Below, piece after piece: positions 1-8,500 of a stretch of DNA of 23,761 nucleotides. Below the pieces are notes generated by a model that was not told the origin of the DNA, ran no database searches, and saw nothing but the letters and a program-made list of their open reading frames with translations. The stretch lies in NCBI GenBank assembly GCA_003427395.1, contig BFEA01000252.1, forward strand, positions 727,082-750,842, given 5' to 3'. This DNA comes from Chara braunii. Taxonomy: Eukaryota; Streptophyta; Charophyceae; Charales; Characeae. The stretch's first letter is position 1, and the number at the start of each line of letters is the position of its first letter. The translations under genes and the position numbers were made by a program.

Positions 1-430
1 TTTTTTCTCTTTCTACCTAAGCTGTACTCTTTTCTCAAAGCCACCTGTCAGGACCCTACTACCACTATTCTAAGGCTATAGAAGGGGACCGCTGGAAGCA
101 TAGCTACCGGTCATAGTGGTCAGGGTGCGGGGTTGGGGTCGCGAGTCGGGCCTCGGCTAACACAAAGACCAAGCATTCTGCTATGACTGTAGCCATGCTG
201 CTTGAGTGGGTTTTGAACCCACTGACGAGGGCTCAATGCCTGTTGACACCCTCTGCTCAATATCCCCTCCTTCAGGCTAGCCTCTCCTTACCAGGCTGTG
301 CTGCAGCAAGTCTATAGCTTTCAGGCGGTGTAGAAATTGGCCCAGCAACTGGCGAGGGAGTGTCATCGATTGGTCTTGAACCCAACACCTATCGAACTCA
401 GGCATGCAAGAGCATGAGCTAACTGAATTT
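1..430 (-). mobile_element. Probable tRNA-derived SINE
   Basis: Read on the minus strand, the segment opens with a tRNA-like RNA polymerase III promoter. An A-box-like TTAGCTCATGCTC lies at 422-410 and a B-box-like GGTTCAAGACC at 382-372, about 28 bases apart, which is near the spacing in tRNA genes. A second B-box-like palindrome (GGGTTCAAAACCC) lies at 220-208. The body runs on without an open reading frame and ends, at the left edge of the window, in an A-rich tail (reverse complement of the initial T-rich stretch). Promoter, non-coding body and A-rich 3' end are the SINE layout. No target-site duplication can be checked because the tail touches the window edge. A decayed tRNA pseudogene plus unrelated DNA is the main alternative. 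Confidence 0.5.
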
Positions 431-875
431 ACTGAGCTGAAAGATCTGGGGACGGCTGGTGGTGTATTTGAGGTGAGAGAGCTTAGAAAGCACCAGTGTG
501 ACCAGGCCCTAACGGGTCGGGTAGCATGAACATGTCAGATGCCAGTGGGCTGCGTGTAGGTCTTTGTTAGGAAATCGGTCAGAAGGAGACGGTACGATGT
601 AAAACCTTTTAGACCCATTCAGGTTATATAAATCATAAATGGATTGGAGGTTTGTTAACCAATTGGAAGCACATTTTTCATGGACAAGCGCATTTTCAAC
701 ACTTTGAAAACTTATCACTCAAAGCTTTAGATACAGCACAACATATTCGCAAGGTGCCGTGTTATAAAAAAATTAAAAAATGCTAATTAGAACGCCGTGA
801 GACAGTTCGGTTCCTATCTACTGTTGGCGATTTGAAGAGAACTGTTGGTTATTTCTGACAGATTGTTTACTTCAT
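431..875. other. Intergenic stretch, no recognised gene
   Basis: A 69-codon minus-strand open frame (509-718) is the only sizeable frame. I recognise no domain in it and its composition does not look clearly coding. The rest is AT-rich, with short A/T tracts near 760-785. Confidence 0.4.
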
Positions 876-1072
876 ACCACCAGTACCTTTCCCCGCTGGA
901 AAAACAAATATGCGGCTCATATTTTGCCGCAACTTTCGGGGGTTGGGGTATCGGACCAAAATGGCTGCCAGCCAAAAATGAGGCCCACACCCGTTTTTTT
1001 TTGTTTTTTTTTTTTTTGGCGAGCAGGCCATTTTCAGGCTCGGCTTCAATGGCTGGGCAAGGTACTGGTGGT
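876..1072. mobile_element. TTAA-flanked MITE-like element A
   Basis: The left end reads ACCACCAGTACCTTTCCC and the right end is its reverse complement with one mismatch and small differences (GGGCAAGGTACTGGTGGT), giving terminal inverted repeats of about 18 bp. The right flank is TTAA (1073-1076); the left flank TCAT is probably a mutated TTAA. The interior is GC-rich with a T tract (about 994-1017) and has no coding capacity, so this is a non-autonomous element. Confidence 0.6.
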
Positions 1073-1076
1073 TTAA

Positions 1077-1219
1077 ACCACCAGTACTTGGGCACTGCGT
1101 GCCGCGCCGGCCGCCCAAGTCTCGAAGCAGCGCGGGCTGTCGATTCGATTTATCGATGGCCTGCCGGCCGCGGAAATCGCGTAGCGTTAACGCTAAGGCG
1201 TCGCCCAAGTACTGGTGGT
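1077..1219. mobile_element. TTAA-flanked MITE-like element B
   Basis: Both ends read ACCACCAGTACTTGGGC inward from TTAA (left TTAA 1073-1076, right TTAA 1220-1223), a perfect 17-bp terminal inverted repeat. The 143-bp interior is very GC-rich and carries internal palindromes such as GTTAACGC and GGCCGGC. It shares its left TTAA with element A, so the two ends form a 24-bp perfect palindrome at 1063-1086. It contains no open frame of its own. Confidence 0.7.
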
Positions 1220-1223
1220 TTAA

Positions 1224-1420
1224 AGGACCAGTACATCTCAGCCTCTTTTTGCCCTGGCGGATTTGCATGGCGCGCGAAGCTTTTGTTTGCCGAGCCACCA
1301 ACGTCGCACACTTTTTTTGTTTTTGGCCTGACGCCGACAACCATTGTGGTCCAGTAGTTGGGTAGCCTTGAGCCCCCGAAATTTTCGGATTGGCGGGATC
1401 TCAGTACTCTGTACCAGCGG
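1224..1420. mobile_element. Possible element C (left end only)
   Basis: Immediately after the TTAA that closes element B, the sequence restarts with AGGACCAGTACATCTC, the family's left-end form. A convincing matching right end is missing. The best candidate is the degenerate sequence ending GTACCAGCGGTTTAA near 1420. The element is either decayed or truncated, so the right boundary is a guess. Confidence 0.3.
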
Positions 1421-1749
1421 TTTAATTATCGATCACTAGGGCCTGGTCTCAAGTCTTAGAAGTTCTTCTTGCAACGCAATAGTGGGCCTTGGCAACAAGA
1501 AAAGGGATGAGCAATGTGTTGCTTTTGGTCACCACCGAAGAGATCACTGGTACATGATACATTTCGGAACCTTCATTTCACAGAGCCCTTTCAAAATTTT
1601 CATGCTGACGATAGGTTTTTCCGGCATGCATCTGAAACACAGTCGACGCAATATTCAGTTGAAGAATTTCCGGTGCGAATTCACCCTCAGAGGCCAAGTT
1701 GAACAACTGACTCTGAAAAGCATGGCGTTCTCTGGAGGTGGATGGACGG
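1421..1749. other. No recognised gene
   Basis: Open frames in this stretch (for example plus-strand frames from 1482 and 1514) run into the adjoining repeat and show no recognisable domain. I see no promoter, RNA gene or repeat structure I can support. Confidence 0.4.
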
Positions 1750-1753
1750 TTAA

Positions 1754-1927
1754 AACCGCTAGTACACAGCCCCGGCCTTGCAGAAAGTTTTTGTTGCCAT
1801 AAGCAAAACTTGGAGGCGCCGCGCGGCCAGGCCTGCCGTTGAAAGAAAAAAAAAAAAAATGGCGGCCTCCGAAGCGGTGCGGGTTTCATGCTGACACCCG
1901 CGGGCCGATATGTGGTGTGCCGGTGCC
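1754..1927. mobile_element. TTAA-flanked MITE-like element D
   Basis: Flanked by TTAA on both sides (1750-1753 and 1928-1931). The left end is AACCGCTAGTACACAGCC and the right end reads inward AGGCACCGGCACACCACA, a diverged inverted repeat in which CACCGGCAC replaces CACCAGTAC. An A tract (about 1845-1859) and the motif GGCCGATAT near the right end (about 1903) occur inside. The GGCCGATA motif recurs near the right ends of elements F and G. Confidence 0.5.
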
Positions 1928-1931
1928 TTAA

Positions 1932-2102
1932 ACCACCAGTACTTTTGACCCTGTTTTTCCTGGGGCTGGTTCCTGCAATGAGCCAAGTTTTGTTGAACTG
2001 GTGCGGCCAGCGTTCCGTTTTATATGCCAAATTCCCGTAAGACGGGGCGCATTCAAGTTAATGACCTCATTCGAAGTAAATAGCTCGGAAATGTACTGGC
2101 GG
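1932..2102. mobile_element. TTAA-flanked MITE-like element E
   Basis: It begins ACCACCAGTACTTTTGACC directly after the TTAA that ends element D (1928-1931) and ends ATGTACTGGCGG before TTCA (2103-2106, a one-base variant of TTAA). The inverted repeat is imperfect outside the terminal 11 bases. It is the second case in the window of two elements sharing one TTAA. Confidence 0.5.
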
Positions 2103-2337
2103 TTCAAACTTCTATCCACCGTTGCCCCGTGGGGACCACCCACATCTGAGCCCTCAGGTGTAATGGTGGGCTCTGGGCATGGCTGCATCAAAACCTGCTG
2201 GAGATGTAGTGCACATCTCACAAGGGCTCATGTTCGGTGGCCAGGTTCAATGATGCTGGTGGGTGCAGACTGCCAGTTTGGCCACTTTTTCAAGTCTTTC
2301 CATCTTCGTGAATTTGCCCCACAGCCGCTGTTCATAT

Positions 2338-2825
2338 CATGGTAACCGCGGACCCGGACACCGGACACTTCCGGACTGTCTTCCAGACCAGTGTCTGGAC
2401 CGGTCTGGACTGTCCGGTGATCCGGACATAACCGGACACCGGTCAGTCTGGACCGGTCACTGAGGTGCAAAAATGTCCGGACCCAAAAAAAAAAAAAAAA
2501 AAAAAAAACGGGGGTGGGGGGGAGGTTGGGTGGGGTTGTTGGCAGGCACTTACCTGCTTTGCATTCTGTAGTTCAGGCAGCAGAGCACGTGTCTTGCAGC
2601 AAATCAACCAGCACATTTAACCAGCAGACATGCAGAGTTGCAAACAGTACAAAGCAGGCACAAGACTAAAGAAACAGAGAATTAAAAAAAAAAAAGGTAT
2701 GATTGACTTTGAACCTCGAACTTTGGATTTAGCAAATTGAGTTCATAACTTCATATATAACTTAAAAGTTCGAGCTTTGCAGTTCAATTCAGAACCTCAG
2801 TCTTCAGACTGGCAGCACTGTCAGT

Positions 2826-2893
<68 letters not shown>

Positions 2894-3169
2894 ATGGCCA
2901 GGGGCGGCGGGCGCCACGTCGAAACGGCCGCTTTGAAATTGCTCGGGCCTGTGCGAAACCCGCCACCTCGAAAACCTGCAGTGTCTTGTGTCTGGACCTC
3001 TAGGCCATGTCCGGTGGGGTGAAAGGACTTAAAATTCACCCCGGTATTTTTCGAGGGGCGGCTAGGACCTGACAAAAATTGCCCCAGAGGGGTCCATCCA
3101 GACATGGGGACCGGACACCGGACACTGGACTGTCTGGAACCCGGTCTGGACGTCCGGGCGGTTACCATG
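2338..3169. mobile_element. Inverted-repeat element with CCGGACA subterminal arrays
   Basis: The ends are an exact inverted repeat, CATGGTAACCG at 2338-2348 and CGGTTACCATG at 3159-3169. Just inside each end lies about 70-120 bp densely packed with GGACA, CCGGACAC, GTCTGGAC and GTCCGG words (2348-2480 and 3100-3158), largely in inverted order between the two ends. The core holds a 24-base A tract (2485-2508), a G-rich stretch and a long CT microsatellite. No coding frame is present apart from artefacts of the CT repeat. It is most simply a non-autonomous DNA transposon with subterminal repeats. No clear target-site duplication is visible, so the class is not assigned. Confidence 0.5.
2826..2892. 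repeat. (CT)n microsatellite
   Basis: About 33 uninterrupted CT dinucleotides. It produces long Ser-Leu and Arg-Glu repeat frames on both strands, which are not genes. Confidence 0.95.
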
Positions 3170-3404
3170 GCTCATAGCCTGGGTTCTATAGGTGCCAACT
3201 GGGGAGCATGGTCTGCCTTATCTTGTGGCTAGTCCTTGCAATTAGATGGATCCTTTTCCGAACAGGATGATTTAACAGGGATGTTCCTTACAGACAGTGG
3301 AAGCCAGCGTTTTGGAGGCGAGACATCACTATCATTGGAGGGGGAAGCACATATGGCTACGCGGGTCGCTGCGGAAGTGAAATCTTTTTTTTCTTTATTT
3401 TTAA
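3170..3404. other. Spacer without recognised gene
   Basis: Nothing identifiable lies between the CCGGACA element and MITE element F. A short plus-strand frame from 3236 runs on into element F. Confidence 0.4.
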
Positions 3405-3558
3405 ATGACCAGTACGTTTCCCGCCTTAAAATAAAATGTGGCGTCGGCCTGTTTTCCCTTTCGGGCCTCCGAAACTGCCCGCGGCCGATATACGGGAAAC
3501 ATACCTTTCAGGCTTCCGAAACTGTCCGTGGCCGATATACGGGAAACGTACTGGTGGT
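3405..3558. mobile_element. TTAA-flanked MITE-like element F
   Basis: The best-preserved family member. TTAA lies on both sides (3401-3404 and 3559-3562), with a terminal inverted repeat ATGACCAGTACGTTTCCCG on the left against ACCACCAGTACGTTTCCCG read inward from the right. The 154-bp body has an internal direct repeat of about 32 bp with a 47-bp period (3469-3500 and 3516-3547), each copy containing GGCCGATATACGGGAAAC. Total size, exact TTAA flanks and lack of coding capacity fit a MITE. Confidence 0.75.
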
Positions 3559-3562
3559 TTAA

Positions 3563-3921
3563 GATCATGGCTGGGCCTACTTTCAAAGGTGATACTAGCA
3601 CCCTTCCAAGCACCCTTCATTAGTGGAAAACACCCAATTATTGATTGCTCCGATCTATTTCTGGGGAGCATCACCTGCTGGAAACCAGGTCCACCGTCTG
3701 ATACGCAAACATGTTTTGTCGGAATATCTTGGGTAAGCTAAATAATGAAAACGTCTATCAAAGGAGGGTGGAAGTATCTTCTTCATCGCTTTCGAAAAGA
3801 CACACGATCACATAGATAGGGACTGCCTACACGTCCCTCACCATCGTGAACTTTGGACCACATTTGTCTGTAAATTGGTTGACACCTTTCACAGAACAGC
3901 CACTACAAAAGTGATGCTCAA
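3563..3921. other. Spacer without recognised gene
   Basis: Short frames only, with no recognisable protein, RNA gene or repeat, between two MITE-like elements. Confidence 0.4.
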
Positions 3922-4091
3922 ACGACCAGTACTTGGTCCCTACATCGACTGTGGGCCCTTCATGTTAATTCGCCGTGATTTCGGAGCCGAAGGACATCGA
4001 TAAATCTCATCAATGGCCTTTGTTGCATTTACGGCGTCTGAAAGTCGTGGTGAGGGGCTCGTGGCCGATAAATGGGCCAAGTACTGGTGAT
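3922..4091. mobile_element. TTAA-flanked MITE-like element G
   Basis: Left end ACGACCAGTACTTGGTCCC follows TCAA (3918-3921). The right end read inward is ATCACCAGTACTTGGCCC before TTAA (4092-4095). The motif GGCCGATAAATGGGCC precedes the right end, as in elements D and F. The sequence after the right TTAA begins CCGCCAGTCCATCGACC, another apparent left end, so a further decayed element may start at 4096. Confidence 0.6.
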
Positions 4092-4095
4092 TTAA

Positions 4096-5280
4096 CCGCC
4101 AGTCCATCGACCCTGTCGTTGTAGATTTCTCTTGCGAATGGCGACCATATCTGAATCTTTAGCGACACGGTGTGGCTTAGGTTTGGAGGACGGGGCCAAT
4201 TGGCTGCTGAAAATTCGAAATGGCCTACCGAGTCTAGACGATGGGCTGGCAGCACATGTGGAAAGGCACTTCCGTTTCAGGGCAAGCCCCAAAAGCCTCG
4301 AACACACGTCCAGTTTGGGGCATGCAACACTGCTGTCCACATGTCGAGAGAGAGAGAGGGAGACTACCGAAACTACCGAACTGGGAACCAAACACAACCT
4401 ACCCTTTCTGATGATTCCCGGAACAGGTCCCGGACACAGACTATCAAAATGAAAAACCAAAATTACCGAACTGGGAGCCAGTACCACCACAGGGCCCTCC
4501 GACCCCTGAAACAAGCCCCAAAAGACTGTCAAGTACCCGAGCCGCACTCAGAACTCATTGACAGCTTCAAGAGGAGACCTCCGCACTCACCAGAGGCCCT
4601 GACCATCCCCTTCCACGCCAATCTGAAAGTACCGCCGTATATCTTGCGGAGCCTACTATGTCGGTGTTTCTGACACAATGTCGGATGCACCCACCATGCC
4701 AGAAAGCAAGAAGAGAAAAGAAGAAAAAGAAAGTAGAAAACAAGATAAAACAAAACGAGTGAACGCTTACACTGCTATCTTGCAGACCATCTGGTGCTGT
4801 AGTCCCTCCAACCCATGAGGCAATGCACCCAGTCATTCCACAGGCCCCCAAACATGTGTGGAAAGTTCTGCGAAGGATCATCAAGAAAGTAGTCCGGAAG
4901 TCCGTGTAACGTCAGCTCAACTTTCAGAGAGAACAGGAAAGCCCCTTCTCCTCCTGTCATATTCATGAATCTCTTTGCATGGTGCAAAAATACCCAATCA
5001 CAGACGACTTCTGCTGTTTGGAGGTGCAAATTATGGAAGTGGACCCCATCACTCGTCACACAATATTAGCAATACAAAGGTGACTCCGGACTTTACTATC
5101 ACAGCAAAAAGTACACCTTCACCGCCGGAACAACTCACCGGCGCTCGAACCTTCTGTCCTGCTGCTCAGCTCGAGAGGAGAAAGACTCCTGAATGTGAAC
5201 CTATATACCACCTGTTCTACCACGATTCTCAAAATTTACCGTTCACCGTGCTTGCAAGCGCCGCCAAACAGCCTTAGCCA
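4096..5280. other. Intergenic region with unassigned open frames
   Basis: Several overlapping frames exist on both strands. The most protein-like is minus 5059-4775 (94 codons, non-ATG start), rich in aromatic residues and ending TRWSAR, but I recognise no family. A GA-rich microsatellite-like run lies at about 4347-4370 and an A/G-rich tract at 4706-4760. No splice pattern or promoter could be supported. Confidence 0.35.
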
Positions 5281-5679
5281 CTACAGACTATTTCCTACAA
5301 AAAAATTCCAAAAATTCTTTTTTCACCTCACAATAGAGCGCCGCGAGGGCTGGTAGCACTTCAGTGCACTATGAGGCAAAAATTCTACCTTGGCGAAAGT
5401 ATATCCGATATAATAAAATAAAATAAATATTCCCATTGCCACAACGGACAAAACTCGGCCGTACGTGGTCCCGCATGGACTATGTTATCAAAGGCCCCTC
5501 AGAGGCATGATTTCTTCATCTGTATCCAGCCACTTTTCCTGGGTTCTCTGCTAATGCCTCCCCACCTGTCCCTTCCCACCCTCCCTTCCCATTTTTTCTC
5601 TACCTGTCTTCGTCCCAATTCAACATGTGCAGGCACATTTCCTGCCAAAAAACATTGTTCTCTCTTCTTGCCGCCTTCT

Positions 5680-6530
5680 TCACTGCGGCTTCGAACAGTT
5701 CTCAATCAACCTGCAAACGGTATTATAAACAGCTGCAAATTTCTGCACCCTCGGCGCATATGAGTCAAAATCCCTCAAGGTTATGAATCGTCCCTTCTCT
5801 CCTCTCCAGATTGCCTCCAGATTCTTGAATTTGTGCAGCGTATATATCCACGCAGGATTATCTGTCACGATCATTCGTCTCCAAATATTCAAGCACCCCT
5901 TTACCACCATCTGTTCTTTCCAGTATCAGGTCGGAGTGGTAGCACTGTTCAATCCTGCCCAATACCTTATCTATTTCTTCTCTTCCTCTGTGCTGCCTTG
6001 TATCATACCACCCAATCAGCAGCAGGTCATCAACAAACCTTCCCCCGTCAATGCATCGTGCATCACAACCAAGGGATGTGACAAATTGGTGTTCTGCATA
6101 CATACACAATATGTTGGCCGTGGGTGGACTAGCCCTCCCTCCCATTGGGATTCCAATTGTCTGCTGCATTAGCTGTGCCATCGAGTAGAAGAAAGTGTTG
6201 TTAAGCTGAAGTTCCGTAAGGACTACCAACCCACTCATTAGTACGGATATCCATCCAGATTCATTATGTGATTTTCCAAAGGTAGCTTTCTTCCCTTTGG
6301 TCTTCAGTCGTATCCAATTGTGACGTTGGTCCCGAAAATGCTGCACAATCCAGTTTACTGCTTTGATAATTTCGTCGTGCGGTAACTTAGTGAACATTTC
6401 TTTCACATCATACGTTCTCGCCGTTATACGGCCATTTTCTCCCAGTGAATCATTGACTTGCTTGTTGCATTTCTCAATCTTTACTTTCAGGCTTTTCGCA
6501 CCATCAATGTTGAAATGTCTTTCTTGTCCA
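5680..6530 (-). pseudogene. PLE reverse transcriptase core and thumb (frameshifted)
   Basis: This is the catalytic reverse transcriptase part. Motif A is YDVKEMFTKLPH with its Asp at about 6409-6407. Motif B is GIPMGGRASP at about 6154-6125. Motif C is FVDD at about 6037-6026, with both catalytic Asp codons present. The FVDDLLLIG and SPPTANI context is typical of Penelope-like and telomerase-related RTs. The frame is entered by a shift near 6515 from the upstream part. A second shift near 5875, just after GVLEYLET, moves the thumb-like C-terminus (IVTDNPAWIY... to RLIENCSKPQ, stop near 5680) into another frame. All catalytic residues survive, so decay appears recent or moderate. Confidence in RT identity is high. 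Confidence 0.85.
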
Positions 6531-7362
6531 AGTTTTTATCCTTGGACAGTATATAGGCCTGCTGCAACTTTCCTTTCTGGTCCCATTTCGCCATTCTCGT
6601 GAGTGTTTTATTCTGATATTCCTTCTTCATTCTTCTCAACACAACCTCCCCTTCCTCATTGATTCTCTTGTACCCATCATTGTTATTGTAGGTTCTTTCC
6701 ATTGCCCTTTCATATAGCATTGGGCATTCCATTACTGTAGCTCCTGGGTTCCTATCGAGTGGTGAGAATACAAGTCCTGTGAAGGCTTGCTTCAGTCCCA
6801 ACACGTACTCGGCGTCAAATCCACCCGACTTTTCAGAGTTTGTGCCAAACTCTCTCCAGTTAATCTGAAAGGCACAACTTTCATTCACACACCGCATCTT
6901 CTTTAGAGGTTCCAAGGCCTCATTACATGCGAAGTTTACCTCTTTTGCTGTGAGTATATTCCCCGACACTGGGATGTTCTGCGCATTACAAACCCACTCC
7001 CTTATTCCCTCGACTTCCCCAAGTCTAACTTGGACGTGCCCGTCACAACGTGGCAAGTCAAAACCTTTGCAAGTGCAGGACCATCCACTTCCTCTTGCAA
7101 AGCGATGGTGGTTATGTAGGATCTCCCTGACCGACTTTCGTTTCTGCCAGACAGTTCTCATCCTACCAACCAACACGTTAGACAGGTTCTCAATCTTATC
7201 TTGCAGCCATCTCTTGAATTTGCTGTGTATTTTCCCTTTGCTAACTGTCTCTCCATATGGTATTTTTATCGTGATCCTGTGTCTTGGGTTAATACCAAAA
7301 CGCTGCTTAGTGACCCTAGTCAACAGTCCCCTAATGATTTGCCTTCCTCTTACTGGGTTTAG
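6487..7362 (-). pseudogene. PLE segment with CxC...CxxH cluster and RT N-terminal part
   Basis: An open frame of 278 codons from 7323, extendable upstream to the stop at 7363-7365. It starts basic (RVTKQRFGINPRHRI) and carries a Cys/His cluster, CTCKGFDLPRCDGH, with cysteines at about codons 83, 85 and 93 and His at 96 (7077-7036), which looks like a compact metal-binding knuckle. The following part (AKEVNFACNEALEPL and later QAFTGLVFSPLDRNPG) has the look of the RT fingers: the phrase LVFSPLDRNPG resembles the pre-motif-A block of Penelope-like RTs, whose function is template and nucleotide binding. It ends where a frameshift near 6515 passes into the motif A frame. Confidence 0.7.
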
Positions 7363-7906
7363 TTATTTAGCCCCGGCATTAAGTTCCACGAGCTCGTCTA
7401 AGCTCTTTTTGTACAACGTTTTCCTTTTCCATGGAGCACGGAGGAGGTTAATTACTTTTGTTTTTGCAATTTTTGATCGGTTTCTTGTTTTTACAAACTC
7501 GTCTAAGCTCTTTTTGTACAACGTTTTTCTTTTCCATGGAGTACGGAGCAGGTTAATTACTTTTGTTTTTGCAATTTCTGATCGGTTTCTTGTTTTTACA
7601 AGCTTTACAATGCTCCACTTCCCTCCCTGTTGAATGAACATTTTCTTATCCTTCATTAAAATTTTCTTACCATCTATCTCAATAACACTCGATCCGAAGA
7701 GTAGTTTTACCAACGCCCACGCTTTCAGCCGTTGCTGCCCTTTATTATTTACAATACTCAGATTTTTCATACCTCCTGCTTTCTTGAGGATCTTTAGTAA
7801 ACTAGGTTCCCCTTCTACTCCGATTTGCTCGCATTCAAACAAAATGACGTTTTTATGATCATATTGCACATCTTTATCCTTCGTCTTCTTTCTTGGCTTC
7901 CTCTTA
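7363..7906 (-). pseudogene. PLE basic linker region with 35-residue tandem repeat
   Basis: A Lys-rich frame that begins KKTKDKDVQYDHKNVI and ends at a stop (7363-7365) shortly before the CxC segment. Near its C-terminus a 105-bp unit occurs twice in frame (7498-7602 and 7393-7497), encoding two near-identical 35-residue blocks that contain IAKTKVINLLR and PWKRKTLYKKSLDE. Because the period is exactly 35 codons the frame is kept. The role is unknown; a nucleic-acid-binding spacer between endonuclease and RT is an inference from its charge. Its first part (7906-7803) is repeated at 8472-8369. Confidence 0.6.
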
Positions 7907-8163
7907 ATTGTTTTTTCACACTTGTGTTTATTTGGGTTCTTCTATTGCGTTCCTTTGCTAATGTGTTTATGTGCAAGCTGTTAAACCCTAATTACGTTTT
8001 TCTTGCCTCACTCATCTCCCTCAGTTTCTTCTTTATTTTTGCATTATTCTTCACCCTCAATCTTCTCTCCTTCCTTTCAATTGCCTGATAGTTGTGCATA
8101 TCGAATCGCAACATGGAGACAGTCAATGTCCTCACACTCTACTTCGATTATGCAAGGTGTGTG

Positions 8164-8371
8164 AGCCCGGGTTGTTGGCGCCAATGATAAAGGCTTCCAT
8201 ACTCGACAAAGCGTTCTTGCTTCCAAACCATATTGGTACAGCAATATAGTTAGCTTGTTCAGCCTTCTGCAGCCATTTATGCAATTTTTGTTTAGGTGTT
8301 GTTCTCGTCACATGCATGTGTTCTTTCCATCTGGTTTGGAGTGCCCTCTTAGTTTTTCCAACGTACGTTAG
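8164..8371 (-). pseudogene. PLE GIY-YIG endonuclease, second (partial) copy with intact YVGKTKR motif
   Basis: This minus-strand piece encodes LTYVGKTKRALQTRWKEHMH and then a basic helix and NNPG end. YVG corresponds to the YIG part of the GIY-YIG nuclease signature, and the Arg of TRW is in the position of the conserved catalytic Arg. It is a repeat of 8501-8695 but starts only at the YVG motif, so the preceding GIY strand is missing. Unlike the other copy it keeps Gly in YVG and lacks a 13-bp deletion. Part of a tandem duplication in the element. Confidence 0.7.
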
Positions 8372-8472
8372 GTTCCCCTTCTACTCCGATTTGCTCGCAT
8401 TCAAACAAAATAACGTTTTTATGATCATATTGCACATCTTTATCCTTTGTCTTCTTTCTTGGCTTCCTCTTA
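8369..8472 (-). repeat. Duplicate of PLE linker start
   Basis: Near-identical to 7803-7906 (offset 566 bp). It directly abuts the second endonuclease copy at the short shared sequence TAGG (8369-8372), which looks like a microhomology junction of a tandem duplication. Confidence 0.8.
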
Positions 8473-8500
8473 GTAGGCTTCTTCGATTTCTTTACATTCA

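Noticed and set aside
845-1357. Overlapping open frames on both strands through elements A to C
   Set aside because: The frames span inverted-repeat ends and TTAA joints and share KYWWF / NHQYLG peptides only because the element ends are repeated.
1590-1660. CTGACGA followed by GAAAC, resembling a hammerhead ribozyme core
   Set aside because: Helix II between the two core boxes does not pair and no helix III partner is evident. Other CTGANGA matches in the window (for example 222 and 4402) also lack GAAA at the right place.
2777-3168. Long frames of Ser-Leu or Arg-Glu repeats on both strands
   Set aside because: They are translations of the CT microsatellite, not genes.
6950-7633. 227-codon plus-strand frame
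   Set aside because: Antisense to the RT N-terminal and linker frames of the PLE; no recognisable domain.
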